Positions 54,265 to 63,471 of a stretch of DNA of 64,000 bases are shown piece by piece; the first letter of the stretch is position 1; each line of letters opens with the position of its first letter. Where the stretch lies: positions 620,001 through 684,000 of the forward strand of contig JACKMU010000001.1 of NCBI GenBank assembly GCA_024235215.1, read 5' to 3'. This DNA is from Chromatiaceae bacterium. GTDB taxonomy: Bacteria; Pseudomonadota; Gammaproteobacteria; Chromatiales; Chromatiaceae. The position numbers and the translations under genes are program-made. The notes under the pieces are model-generated. The model saw nothing but the letters and a program-made list of their open reading frames with translations, had not been told where the DNA came from and searched no databases.

Positions 54265-55017
54265 ATGGCCATGCTGTTTGACGTTTCCGTTACCGGACTG
54301 GAGAGCGTCGCCGCTATGCCCGGATCCTGGCGCGACCAGGATTTCCGTGTGCTGCTCGAGCAACTCGAGTTGGACGATCTGGACGACATCGCTGGCAGCG
54401 ATCTGCAGGAGATCGTGCTGATGGCACTACAGGACCGGGAACCGGAAGATGCGGCTGATGCGGTACTCGCCAGCAAACTGCAGCAGCGCGCAAAACCCGG
54501 AGTCAGGCAGAATATCGTCCGGGACCTGCTCAAGGATCAACGGCCCTGGGAGGAGGCAGCAGATATCAAACTGCATGCCGGGATATTCGCATCCGCCATG
54601 CTGCTGCGGCAGGCATTTCCCAAGATTTTCCCACGACCGGACATTCTGCACTTGACACTGCAGCTCAGGGGATTGACAACAGACGCCATTAAACTACTCT
54701 CCTGCCCACCGGAAGCAGCATTTGTCGCTCGCGTAATCGCCGATGGAATGGACGAAAGCAGTGTTCTGGAGCGCCTGTTCGATGCAAAACTCGCGTCACA
54801 CTCCTTCCCCGAGGCGGATAGCATCATCTGGCGAGCCGAATTCAGTAACCCATTGCCAGGTGACGTCTCGGCTGTACAACTGAGTGTCTACTCGTCGGCG
54901 CACTGGTTGAGTGCCATGAAGCAGGTCTCCAGCTACCGGTCTCAGGCTTACAACGACACGATGGATCCCACGGAGATCACGATTGATCGGGAGCATGCAG
55001 CTGAACAGGTTAAATAG
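54265..55017 (+). CDS. Unknown protein coupled to the LTA-synthase-like gene
   Basis: A 250-residue soluble protein with no recognised domain. The N-terminal 60 residues are acidic (LEQLELDDLDDIAGSDLQEI), the middle is helical (LHAGIFASAMLLRQAFPKIF), and the C-terminal third appears beta-rich (SIIWRAEFSNPLPG). I choose ATG 54265 because GGAGG lies 5-6 bases upstream. The 3' end overlaps the start of the next gene by about 23 bases (start at 54995) or 35 bases (start at 54983), so translation is probably coupled. Confidence 0.7.
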   Translation: MAMLFDVSVTGLESVAAMPGSWRDQDFRVLLEQLELDDLDDIAGSDLQEIVLMALQDREPEDAADAVLASKLQQRAKPGVRQNIVRDLLKDQRPWEEAADIKLHAGIFASAMLLRQAFPKIFPRPDILHLTLQLRGLTTDAIKLLSCPPEAAFVARVIADGMDESSVLERLFDAKLASHSFPEADSIIWRAEFSNPLPGDVSAVQLSVYSSAHWLSAMKQVSSYRSQAYNDTMDPTEITIDREHAAEQVK

Positions 55018-56914
55018 CATTCACGGCCAAGCCAAAAACTGGGCGCTGGCACTGGGTTTCGTTCTCCTCTGGTATGCGCTGCTGCAGGGTTTCGCCGCCT
55101 GGGTCTTCGATGTCGCACCCCACTGGCGCGCTGTACCACGCGACTTGGCCGCAAATCTGCTGCTCGGAGCGATCATCTACCTGCTCTCGCGCAGTCTCGC
55201 CTGGTATCTGCCCACGATTGCACTACTGATGGCGGCGTTGCATCTGACCAACGCCGGAAAGCTGGTGGTGCTCGGCGGACCCATCATGCCGGACGACCTG
55301 CTGACCGTAGGCAACCTGTTCCTGCTGTTGAACGGTTGGCAGCTGGTGGGTGTGATTGCAGTGGTGCTGGTACCAACCACACTGCTGGTATTGGCCTGCG
55401 CCTGGCGCTCACCCTCGACCTGGCTGACCCTGGTACTGCTGGCGGCCGCTGGCTGGGGACTGACACAGGCGCCGGCAGCGATCTCCCGCTCCATGGACAG
55501 CTGGTTTGGCGACACCATCTGGGACCAGCCGGGTAATTTTGCCGGGCGCGGCCTGCTCATCCATCTGGTCCAGGAGTCTGCCCGTTACCTTGCGCGAGGC
55601 GCCAATCCGCCGAGCCAGGCCGCAGTGGCGGAGGCACTGCAAGCGCTCCGACAGAGCGAGATGCGACCAACCTCCGCTTCCCCGTCATCCGGTGTGCCGT
55701 CGCGCAATGTACACCTGATCCTGCTGGAGTCGTTCTGGGACCCGATGTTGCTCACCGCATCCGGCCTATCCGCCGACCCGGTGGACCCGGAGTTTCGAGC
55801 GCTCTGGGCAGAGACCGGCCACTCACTGGCGCTCTCGCCCGTTTTCGGTGGCTACACCGCCAACGCCGAGTTCGAAACACTGTGCGGCTTTCCGGTCACC
55901 GAGGATGCGGTCTTCTTCGAAGGTTGGCTGCGGCACGACGTTCCCTGCCTACCCCGTCACTTGAAAGGGATCGGTTATCAGAGCGTCGCCTCCCATCCGA
56001 ACGTCGCCAGCTTCTGGAACCGGGTGAACGCCTACCGCCGCATCGGCTTCGATCACTACTGGTCCATCGCAGACTTCCAACAGGATGACATGAACGAGGA
56101 GTTTCTCGGCGACGCCTCGTACTATCGTCAGATGCTGGAAAAAATCGGCCCGATGCTGCATGGAGGGACGCCGATTTTCAATTACATGCTCACCATCTTC
56201 GGCCACCTCGACTACCCGCTCAATGAACGGCGCCCGGCATTGATCGGGACCACCGACGGCAACAGGCTGGTACGCGACTATGCCAACACCATCTACTACA
56301 AGTCGCGCGAGTTGATGGCGTTTCTGAAACAGCTGCGGCAAATGGATCCGGAGAGCCTGATCCTGCTGTTTGGCGACCATCCCCCGTTTCTTGGACCCAA
56401 CCACGGCGGTTTCACAGACTCCGGCCTGCTGGCTGACAGACGCGGCAATTTCCAGGATCGCATGTTCAAGACCCTGGTAGCGACACCGCTGGTGGTCATC
56501 GATGGGGCACGCGGACCGCTCCAGTTGGGCGAAGTGCCGATGTATCAGCTCCCCGGAGTCATACTCGACCTGCTCGATGACCGGCGGCCTGCGCTGCTGA
56601 AGCTCGCCTCGGGGGCGCCTGCCGCATCGCTGCGACCACTGCCGGGAATGCACTATCTGAACGCCGGGGGAGAAGCGCTGGCCTGTCGCGAGGGGAGAGA
56701 GAACGATGCCCGTTGTGACAGATCGGCACGCTGGGTGCGCGCCATGATCACCCTGACCCAGGACCTGTTCGGTGGGTTCCAGAACCTCATACAGCTGGAA
56801 ACGGACGCAGAGAATACGCAGAGTGCGTTGAACGACGGCGGCATGACACCCACCGCCTCTCCGGCAAACAGCGCCACACAGATGGTGGTGCAACCGGTTG
56901 CGCCGCGGTCGTGA
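54995..56914 (+). CDS. LTA synthase family phospho(glycerol/ethanolamine) transferase
   Basis: A 639-residue membrane enzyme with an N-terminal block of about five transmembrane helices (about 15-160) and a periplasmic sulfatase-like catalytic domain (about 220-560). Metal and nucleophile sites are visible: LLESFWDPM (metal Glu), GGYTANAEFETL (nucleophilic Thr) and LFGDHPPFL (metal Asp/His). In Gram-negative bacteria such enzymes transfer phosphoglycerol (OpgB) or phosphoethanolamine (EptA-like) to glycans or lipid A. Possible start codons are ATG 54995 and TTG 54983 (a GGAG precedes the latter). It is convergent with a beta-glucan synthase gene. Confidence 0.85.
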   Translation: MQLNRLNSIHGQAKNWALALGFVLLWYALLQGFAAWVFDVAPHWRAVPRDLAANLLLGAIIYLLSRSLAWYLPTIALLMAALHLTNAGKLVVLGGPIMPDDLLTVGNLFLLLNGWQLVGVIAVVLVPTTLLVLACAWRSPSTWLTLVLLAAAGWGLTQAPAAISRSMDSWFGDTIWDQPGNFAGRGLLIHLVQESARYLARGANPPSQAAVAEALQALRQSEMRPTSASPSSGVPSRNVHLILLESFWDPMLLTASGLSADPVDPEFRALWAETGHSLALSPVFGGYTANAEFETLCGFPVTEDAVFFEGWLRHDVPCLPRHLKGIGYQSVASHPNVASFWNRVNAYRRIGFDHYWSIADFQQDDMNEEFLGDASYYRQMLEKIGPMLHGGTPIFNYMLTIFGHLDYPLNERRPALIGTTDGNRLVRDYANTIYYKSRELMAFLKQLRQMDPESLILLFGDHPPFLGPNHGGFTDSGLLADRRGNFQDRMFKTLVATPLVVIDGARGPLQLGEVPMYQLPGVILDLLDDRRPALLKLASGAPAASLRPLPGMHYLNAGGEALACREGRENDARCDRSARWVRAMITLTQDLFGGFQNLIQLETDAENTQSALNDGGMTPTASPANSATQMVVQPVAPRS

Positions 56915-57003
56915 AACCGTCGCAACCCGCTGTGCAGCCAGGACGAAGGGCAGCACCTCCCGGATAGCCGCTGTGAACAGTCCCACCCAATCCGGAATCG
57001 GAT

Positions 57004-59643
57004 TCAGCGCATCGCGCCCACCACCCTGGCGGGCAGCTTTGGCAATGCGCTGATCAGTGCCACCAGCACCGCCGCGGCATACGGTATACCCTGCACCACG
57101 AGCACCCAGCTCCACACCTGGATATCCAGCATATCGCTGTCTTCACGGACCAGGTAGAGGCCGGCGATGGCCAGCGAGAGTGCGATCAGCATCAGCAACT
57201 CCTCACGCGCATCCAAAAGCGATCTTAACAACGCACTGCTGCTGGCATGTTTCGGTGTGCGGAAAAAGCCGATCCGCCGGGTGACGAATCCGGTCAGCAT
57301 CGCACGCGCGATGGTATGTGACAACGAGAGTCCGGCAAGACCAGCGGCCAGGCTCTGGCGCAGCGTGGCCGCCACCCGTCGCCGATAGAGAAACAGCATC
57401 TTCAGCACTTTGAACAAAAACAGCGAGAGCGGCAGCAGCGCGAACAGGATGTTCGGCGGCGCCACCCACTGCGGCCACAGCAGCATACTCACGGACCAGA
57501 TCAGCGCCCCCAGATTGAATACCAGATTGAAGCCATCGGCGAGCCAGGGGAGCCAACCGGCGATGAAGTGATAACGCTGCCCCCAGGTCAGCCGGCTCGG
57601 CTCCAGGCCCAATAGCAGCGTCAGGTGCTGCCGCAGGATGAGCACCGCTCCGTAGGCCCAGCGGAAACGCTGTTTCTTGAAGTCCGCGAAATTGTCCGGC
57701 ATCAACCCCTTGCCGTAGCTCTGGGGAATATAGGTTGCCTTGTGCCCCTGCTCAAAAATGCGCAGACCCAGTTCGGCGTCCTCGGTAATGCACCACTCGC
57801 CCCAGCCACCCACTTCGGTCAGCACCCGATGCCGTACCAACGTCATGGTACCGTGCTGAATTATCGCATTGCGCTCATTGCGGGTGATCATCCCAATATG
57901 GAAAAAACCACGGTACTCTGCCATGCACATCGCTTTGAACGCACTCTGACCCGCATCCCGATAGTCCTGCGGGGCCTGGACTATCCCCATCTCCGGATCA
58001 CTAAAATACGGGACCATGTCACGCAGCCAGTCGGGGTTGACCAGGTAATCGCTGTCGATCACCGCGACGATCTCGGCGGATGGATCGATCTGCCGCAGCG
58101 CGAAATTGAGCGCGCCGGCTTTGAATCCGGAGAGCGGATCGACGTGAAAGAAACGAAAATGAGCGCCCAGCTTCTCGCAGTGTGCCTGCACCGGCCGCCA
58201 AACCGCCTCATCCTTGGTGTTGTTGTCGATCACCAGCACCTCAAAACGCGGATAGCGCAACGCCGCCAACGCATCGAGCGTCTGAATCATCATCTCCGGC
58301 GGTTCATTGTAGGCAGGCACATGCACCGAGACCATGGGCAGCTGCCCCCCGGGCACCGCTACCGGGCGTGATCGATTGCGCCAGGGGTGCATCCATGCCG
58401 CCTCGGCCAGTTCATGCGCTTCCGCCAGCAGCACGATGATCACACCCAGCGCGGCGATGAACAGCATCACTCCCACGGCCAGCGTCGCCGGCGTCAGGTA
58501 TTGACGGGAGTACTCCCAGACCATCCAGACCGCAAAAGTGGTTATGGCGTAAGCTACCAACGCGAGGAAGCCCCGGCCACGCGCCATCAGCCCGCTGCTG
58601 TCACGGAACATCACCGCCAGCAACAACACCGTCAGTCCGATACTGATCGCCACCAATCCCTGCCAGCCAGGTATTCTGACGACCGGGGCGGTAAAGGCGA
58701 ACTTGGGCTCCCGATCAATGTTGTACACCCCCCAGTTGGTTCCAGCCTCCCCTTCGAGCTTTCTCTTCCAGAGCTGGTCGAACGCCTCCATCACGTAGTA
58801 GGTGTAACCTTCACGCTCCGCCAAGGCGAGAAACCGGCGCAGGAATTTGGCCTGGCTGGCCAGCGTGGCCCGCGCCTCCTTGCGGGTGCGCCCGTTACTG
58901 GGCCAGCCGACTTCGGCAATCACGATGCGCTTGTCCGGGTAAGCGGCTTTCAGCTGTTCATAACGGAACACCACGTAGTCGACCGCCTTGTCGACGCTGA
59001 TCCCCTCCCAGTAGGGCAGGATATGTACCGCGATGAAATCGACCTCCTTGACCAGTTCCGGATATTGCAACCAGATATGCCAGGGCTCGGCCAGACTGAC
59101 AGGCGCCCAGACGCTTTTCCGTACCCGCTTGAGATGAGCGATCATCTGCTCCACCGTCTGCTCCCCGCGCAGCAGAGTCTCGTTACCGACGATCACGCGC
59201 ACCACATGGTCGTGGTTCTCCCGAAAGATCCGGATGAGTTTCTCTATCTCCTTCTTGTTGGCCTCCTTGTCCTGATTGATCCAGGCACCGAGCATGACAT
59301 TGAGCTGATGTGCACCGGCCAGCTGCGCCACGTCGGCCAAGGTGGACTCCACGGTGTAGGTGCGCACCGCATAGGCCTCGCCGGAGAGCAACGCCAGATC
59401 TTCGTCGATCTCCGCTATCGAGGGGAAATCCCCCTGCATCGGCGTCTGCGCACCGCGCATCGGCGAGAAGCAGAAGCCCTGGATCGTGCTCGGCCAGGGA
59501 GGTTCCATATCAGGTCGATTGAGGAAAGCCCACAACAGAAATGTGAGACCACCCATTAGAACGGTAATCAGAAGGCCGGCACGGTTTATCAATTTACTTT
59601 TGCTACTCTGTGACTGGGGGTATGAGACCAGACTAATTGGCAT
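57004..59643 (-). CDS. GH17-GT2 fusion beta-1,3-glucan synthase-like protein (NdvB-like)
   Basis: An 879-residue membrane protein. After an N-terminal anchor (about 20-42) comes a GH17 glycosidase-like domain (about 50-330) with the acid/base candidate in VIVGNETLL (about 150) and the nucleophile candidate in VIAEVGWPS (about 240). Two helices lead to a family-2 glycosyltransferase (about 435-690): VPAYNEPP, VIDSDYL (DxD), CITEDAELGLRIFEQG and KKQRFRWAYG (Q-x-x-R-W motif). Further helices follow. The combination resembles proteins making cyclic or periplasmic beta-1,3-glucan, such as NdvB of Pseudomonas. It is convergent with the LTA-synthase-like gene. Confidence 0.85.
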   Translation of the reverse strand: MPISLVSYPQSQSSKSKLINRAGLLITVLMGGLTFLLWAFLNRPDMEPPWPSTIQGFCFSPMRGAQTPMQGDFPSIAEIDEDLALLSGEAYAVRTYTVESTLADVAQLAGAHQLNVMLGAWINQDKEANKKEIEKLIRIFRENHDHVVRVIVGNETLLRGEQTVEQMIAHLKRVRKSVWAPVSLAEPWHIWLQYPELVKEVDFIAVHILPYWEGISVDKAVDYVVFRYEQLKAAYPDKRIVIAEVGWPSNGRTRKEARATLASQAKFLRRFLALAEREGYTYYVMEAFDQLWKRKLEGEAGTNWGVYNIDREPKFAFTAPVVRIPGWQGLVAISIGLTVLLLAVMFRDSSGLMARGRGFLALVAYAITTFAVWMVWEYSRQYLTPATLAVGVMLFIAALGVIIVLLAEAHELAEAAWMHPWRNRSRPVAVPGGQLPMVSVHVPAYNEPPEMMIQTLDALAALRYPRFEVLVIDNNTKDEAVWRPVQAHCEKLGAHFRFFHVDPLSGFKAGALNFALRQIDPSAEIVAVIDSDYLVNPDWLRDMVPYFSDPEMGIVQAPQDYRDAGQSAFKAMCMAEYRGFFHIGMITRNERNAIIQHGTMTLVRHRVLTEVGGWGEWCITEDAELGLRIFEQGHKATYIPQSYGKGLMPDNFADFKKQRFRWAYGAVLILRQHLTLLLGLEPSRLTWGQRYHFIAGWLPWLADGFNLVFNLGALIWSVSMLLWPQWVAPPNILFALLPLSLFLFKVLKMLFLYRRRVAATLRQSLAAGLAGLSLSHTIARAMLTGFVTRRIGFFRTPKHASSSALLRSLLDAREELLMLIALSLAIAGLYLVREDSDMLDIQVWSWVLVVQGIPYAAAVLVALISALPKLPARVVGAMR

Positions 59644-59883
59644 GGTATTGTATGTTTTCTTTCACGGAATGCTACAGGCTGAAGGACAAACCATGCACGA
59701 CTCGACACGCTGAGCCATATCGCAGGCTTTCCCTGAGCACCCAGGTACACCCGCAGTATTACCCTCCGGATGGTGGTTGCTCCTCCCTCCGAAGTAAATT
59801 CAAGTCCGTCCTGTCTTTGACGAAAACAATAGGCATTCACCGCGTTAACCTCATTGACCTTTTACTCGATTTGGAGAGCTGGC

Positions 59884-60810
59884 TTGAGTTACTACACCAT
59901 GACCCACCTGAAACAGCTGGAACAGGAGAGCATCCACATCATCCGTGAAGTGGTGGCCGAGTTCCGCAATCCGGTAATGCTCTACTCCGTGGGCAAAGAT
60001 TCGGCGGTGATGATCCGGCTGGCACAGAAAGCATTCCATCCGGGCAGGTTCCCGTTCCCGTTGATGCATGTCGATACCGGCTACAAGTTCCCCGAAATGT
60101 ACCGGTTCCGCGACAGCCTGGTGGAGCGTATCGGGGCGAGACTCATCGTCGAATCCAACACCCAGGCAGTGGAGCGCGGCACCCACCCGGCACAGCTCGG
60201 CAATGACAAATGCTGTCAGCAACTGAAGACACGCGCGCTGTTGGATGCGATCGCCAAGCACCGCTTCGACGCAGCTTTTGGCGGCGCACGACGTGACGAA
60301 GAGAAGTCGCGCGCCAAAGAGCGCTTCTTTTCAGTGCGCGATGAGTTCGGTCAGTGGGATCCGAAGAACCAGCGCCCCGAACTGTGGAACCTGTATAACG
60401 CCGACATTGGCGAGCGCGAGAGCGTACGCATCTTCCCGCTCAGCAACTGGACCGAACTGGATGTGTGGCAGTACATCAAGCTGGAGAATATCCCGCTGGT
60501 ACCGCTCTACTTCTCGCAGTCACGGCAGGTAATCGAACTGAACGGCATCACCATCCCGTTCGAATACGCCAATCTGGTCGACCCGGAGCGGAAGCTGGGG
60601 CTGAGTGACGCAGAGACAAAACAGGTGGGCTGCCGCTTCCGCAGTCTCGGCTGCATTCCCTGCACCGGCGCGGTCGTGTCAGACGCGCAGACGATCGATG
60701 ACATTATTCAGGAGGTGATCGATGCACGGCGCAGCGAGCGGGAGAATCGCATCATCGACCTGACCAGTGACTCCTCGATGGAGCAGAAGAAGCGTGAGGG
60801 GTATTTCTGA
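59884..60810 (+). CDS. cysD: Sulfate adenylyltransferase subunit 2
   Basis: CysD, with CysN, makes adenosine 5'-phosphosulfate from ATP and sulfate. The PP-loop motif SVGKDSAVM lies near residue 35, AFGGARRDEEKSRAKER near 130 and FPLSNWTELDVWQY near 183. I choose TTG 59884: GGAG lies 7 bases upstream and only six residues precede the conserved THLKQLE, as in E. coli; ATG 59899 is the alternative. It overlaps cysNC by one base (TGATG), so the two are translationally coupled. Confidence 0.96.
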   Translation: MSYYTMTHLKQLEQESIHIIREVVAEFRNPVMLYSVGKDSAVMIRLAQKAFHPGRFPFPLMHVDTGYKFPEMYRFRDSLVERIGARLIVESNTQAVERGTHPAQLGNDKCCQQLKTRALLDAIAKHRFDAAFGGARRDEEKSRAKERFFSVRDEFGQWDPKNQRPELWNLYNADIGERESVRIFPLSNWTELDVWQYIKLENIPLVPLYFSQSRQVIELNGITIPFEYANLVDPERKLGLSDAETKQVGCRFRSLGCIPCTGAVVSDAQTIDDIIQEVIDARRSERENRIIDLTSDSSMEQKKREGYF

Positions 60811-62720
60811 TGAGCAGTAAAACGGAACTGACCGCCTATGAGAACAAGAGCCTGCTGCGTTTCACCACCAGTGGCAGTGTAGACGACGGCAAGAGCACGC
60901 TGATCGGACGTCTGCTGTACGAGACCAACTGCATCTTCGAAGATCAGTTCGCCGCAGTCGAACGGACCAGTCAGCGGCGCGGTGACAAGCGCGTGGATCT
61001 GGCACTGCTGCTGGACGGGCTGGCGGCTGAACGTGAGCAGGGGATCACCATCGATGTGGCCTACCGCTACTTCACCACGGCCAAACGCAAATTCATCATC
61101 GCAGATACACCCGGGCACGAACAGTATACCCGCAACATGGTCACCGGCGCCTCCACCAGTCAACTGGCGATCATTCTGATCGATGCGCGGCATGGCGTGG
61201 TTACCCAGAGCCGGCGCCATGGGTTTCTGATCTCGCTGCTGCAGATTCCGCACCTGGTGGTCGCGGTCAACAAGATGGACCTGGTGGATTACAGCGAAGC
61301 AGCGTTCCGCAGAATCGTCGAGGATTACACCGAATTTTCCCAGAAGCTGGATATCCACGACATCAGTTTCATCCCGATCAGTGCGCTGGATGGCGACAAT
61401 GTCACCACGCGCAGTCCGAATATGCCCTGGTACGACGGGCATACGCTGCTGCACATGCTGGAGAACGTACAGGTCTCCGCCGACAAAAATTATGTCGATT
61501 TCCGCTTTCCGGTGCAGAACGTGCTGCGCCCGAACCTGGACTTTCGCGGCTTCAGCGGCAACGTCACCTCGGGCACCATCCGGGTGGGCGAAGAGATTGC
61601 CACACTGCCTTCGGGCAAGATCTCGCGCATCAAATCGATCGTCACCTACGACGGCGAACTGGAGGAGGCGTTTGCCGGCCAGGCGGTGACACTGACACTC
61701 GAGGATGAGATAGATATCAGCCGTGGCGACATGATCGTGCGCCGCAACAACCTGCCCCACGTAGGCAACGAGTTCGATGTCAATCTCTGCTGGCTGGATG
61801 AGCAGCCGATGAACCCACGCACGCACTATCTGCTCAAGCACACCACGCAGAAGGTGAAAGCGTACATCTCTGGCATCCATTACCGGATCAACGTCAATAC
61901 ACTGCACCGTGAGACCACCGACCACTTTGCACTAAACGAGATCGGGCGCGTCACCATCAAGAGCTCCCGCCCGCTCTTTTTCGACAGCTACCGGGTAAAC
62001 CAAGGTACCGGAAGTTTCATTCTGATCGATCCGTTGAGCAACCACACGGTCGCCGCCGGTATGATTCGCGGACAGCCGCGCGATGTTAAGAGCGTCACCC
62101 ATACCCGGCACGCCGAGAGCCTGCGCTCGGCTAACGTGCACTGGGAGGGGGGCATGATCTCGCGGCAGAGTTGGGAGCAGCGCAATGGTCATAAGGCAGC
62201 CGTGATCTGGTGCACCGGACTGTCGGGTGCGGGAAAATCGACCGTTGCCAAGGGGCTGATCAGCGCATTGTTCGCGCGCCAATGTCAGGTGATGATGCTC
62301 GACGGAGATAACGTGCGCCATGGCTTGTGCGGCGATCTCGGCTTCAGCGACCAGGACCGTTCGGAGAACATCCGGCGCGTGGGTGAGACCGCGCGTCTCT
62401 TCTACGAGCAGGGCAACATCGTCATCTGCACCTTCATCTCACCGTTCCACGACGACCGGGGTTTCGTCCGTTCGATCCTGCCGCAGGGCGCTTTCCACGA
62501 GGTCTACATCAAGTGCGACTTGAGCGTGTGCAAGCGGCGCGATCCCAAGGGACTGTACCGCAGGGCGGAGGCCGGAGAGATCAAGGAGTTCACCGGTATC
62601 GACTCGCCCTATGAAGAGCCGGAAAATGCGGAAGTGGTGGTGGAGACCGACATCGATAGTGTGGAGTCGATCGTCGCGCAGCTGGAGGCATATCTGCTGG
62701 AGCGTGGCATCATCTCATGA
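60810..62720 (+). CDS. cysNC: Bifunctional sulfate adenylyltransferase subunit 1 / APS kinase
   Basis: The N-terminal GTPase part (about 1-440) has GSVDDGKSTLIG, DTPGHEQY and NKMDLVD motifs; it drives APS synthesis with CysD. The C-terminal APS kinase (about 455-636) has WCTGLSGAGKSTVAKGL, DGDNVRHGL and GLYRRAEAGEIKEFTGID, and makes PAPS. The 636-residue fusion resembles the NodQ/CysNC type. PAPS can feed sulfate assimilation or sulfotransferases such as the one at 2709. No cysH or cysJI lies next to it, which hints at a sulfation role (inference). Confidence 0.97.
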   Translation: MSSKTELTAYENKSLLRFTTSGSVDDGKSTLIGRLLYETNCIFEDQFAAVERTSQRRGDKRVDLALLLDGLAAEREQGITIDVAYRYFTTAKRKFIIADTPGHEQYTRNMVTGASTSQLAIILIDARHGVVTQSRRHGFLISLLQIPHLVVAVNKMDLVDYSEAAFRRIVEDYTEFSQKLDIHDISFIPISALDGDNVTTRSPNMPWYDGHTLLHMLENVQVSADKNYVDFRFPVQNVLRPNLDFRGFSGNVTSGTIRVGEEIATLPSGKISRIKSIVTYDGELEEAFAGQAVTLTLEDEIDISRGDMIVRRNNLPHVGNEFDVNLCWLDEQPMNPRTHYLLKHTTQKVKAYISGIHYRINVNTLHRETTDHFALNEIGRVTIKSSRPLFFDSYRVNQGTGSFILIDPLSNHTVAAGMIRGQPRDVKSVTHTRHAESLRSANVHWEGGMISRQSWEQRNGHKAAVIWCTGLSGAGKSTVAKGLISALFARQCQVMMLDGDNVRHGLCGDLGFSDQDRSENIRRVGETARLFYEQGNIVICTFISPFHDDRGFVRSILPQGAFHEVYIKCDLSVCKRRDPKGLYRRAEAGEIKEFTGIDSPYEEPENAEVVVETDIDSVESIVAQLEAYLLERGIIS

Positions 62721-62765
62721 GCTTACTGCAGCTGAACGATTGCGCCTGACGCTCCTGGCCCGCGT

Positions 62766-62791
62766 GCATCCCGGTCCGTGTTCCGGGATGC
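62766..62791. terminator. Hairpin between cysNC and the convergent gene
   Basis: GCATCCCGG and CCGGGATGC form a perfect 9-base-pair stem with an 8-base loop, 45 bases after the cysNC stop. No T-run is present, so it is a moderate candidate for a bidirectional terminator. Confidence 0.5.
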
Positions 62792-62803
62792 GTTGCTTGC
62801 CGG

Positions 62804-63340
62804 CTAGGAGTTGATGATGTACTCCAGTTTGGAGCCGCCCTGAGAGATGGATACCTGCCACTGTTGTGCATCCGTCTGGCTCAGCCGCAGCATCGGATCT
62901 TCATCCCGATTGCCCCAGATCACCACCGCCGTCAGGTAGTCCAGATCCGCTCCCAGAAAACCGTATAACAGTTTACGCCAGGTGGGGAGTCGCAGGCCGT
63001 CATGAATCGGATCGCCCAACCGCCTGACCAGCTCCCGCCGTTGCGCATCGGCATAGCCCAGCGCCTCCTCGCGACTGTCGACTGCAACCAGAATCCGCTG
63101 TTCGACCAACGCTCCCGCGACACAGTGGTAACTGATCATAGCCGTGCGCGCTCCCTGTATCCCTCGGTAGCTCAGTTCGCTCCCTTCCCCGCGGTCGCCC
63201 AGCGCGACCGAGCCCAGACTCTGTTCGATCCCCGGAATCCGTTCGCAGGCAACGCCGGGACGCAGATCAGCGATCCGATCCGCCCCCGGAGCGCTCAGCG
63301 GGAGCAGTAGACAACAGAGCAGAAAAGCACATCTTCTCAT
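62804..63340 (-). CDS. Exported protein of unknown function
   Basis: About 178 residues with a signal peptide (RRCAFLLCCLLLPLSAPGAD). The mature part has two Cys (GVACERI and SYHCVAG) that may pair, and a predicted mixed alpha/beta fold (LGYADAQRRELVRRLGDPIH). No family is recognised. The start could be ATG 63340 (GGA about 7 bases upstream), 63346 or GTG 63352. It is convergent with cysNC and follows the PPK2 gene on the same strand. Confidence 0.65.
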   Translation of the reverse strand: MRRCAFLLCCLLLPLSAPGADRIADLRPGVACERIPGIEQSLGSVALGDRGEGSELSYRGIQGARTAMISYHCVAGALVEQRILVAVDSREEALGYADAQRRELVRRLGDPIHDGLRLPTWRKLLYGFLGADLDYLTAVVIWGNRDEDPMLRLSQTDAQQWQVSISQGGSKLEYIINS

Positions 63341-63471
63341 CAACATTTCCACGACTTACCGGCGGACTTCCAATAATGTCATCCCGCTTATCTCAACAGT
63401 GGGAAGCCAATTGCTACACTGACGCGCTCCCGCCTGGGGGCACCTCCCGTCTGCAAGGTTCGCGCGGTGTA

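Noticed and set aside
55949..57115. Antisense frame reaching into the gap between the two glycan genes
   Set aside because: About 30 codons between 56915 and 57003 look protein-like (PIPDWVGLFTAAIREVL), but the rest is antisense to the transferase; possibly an out-of-frame remnant of the GH17-GT2 C-terminus, not enough to annotate.
60708..61925. 405-codon open frame antisense to cysNC
   Set aside because: Shadow of a clear conserved gene.
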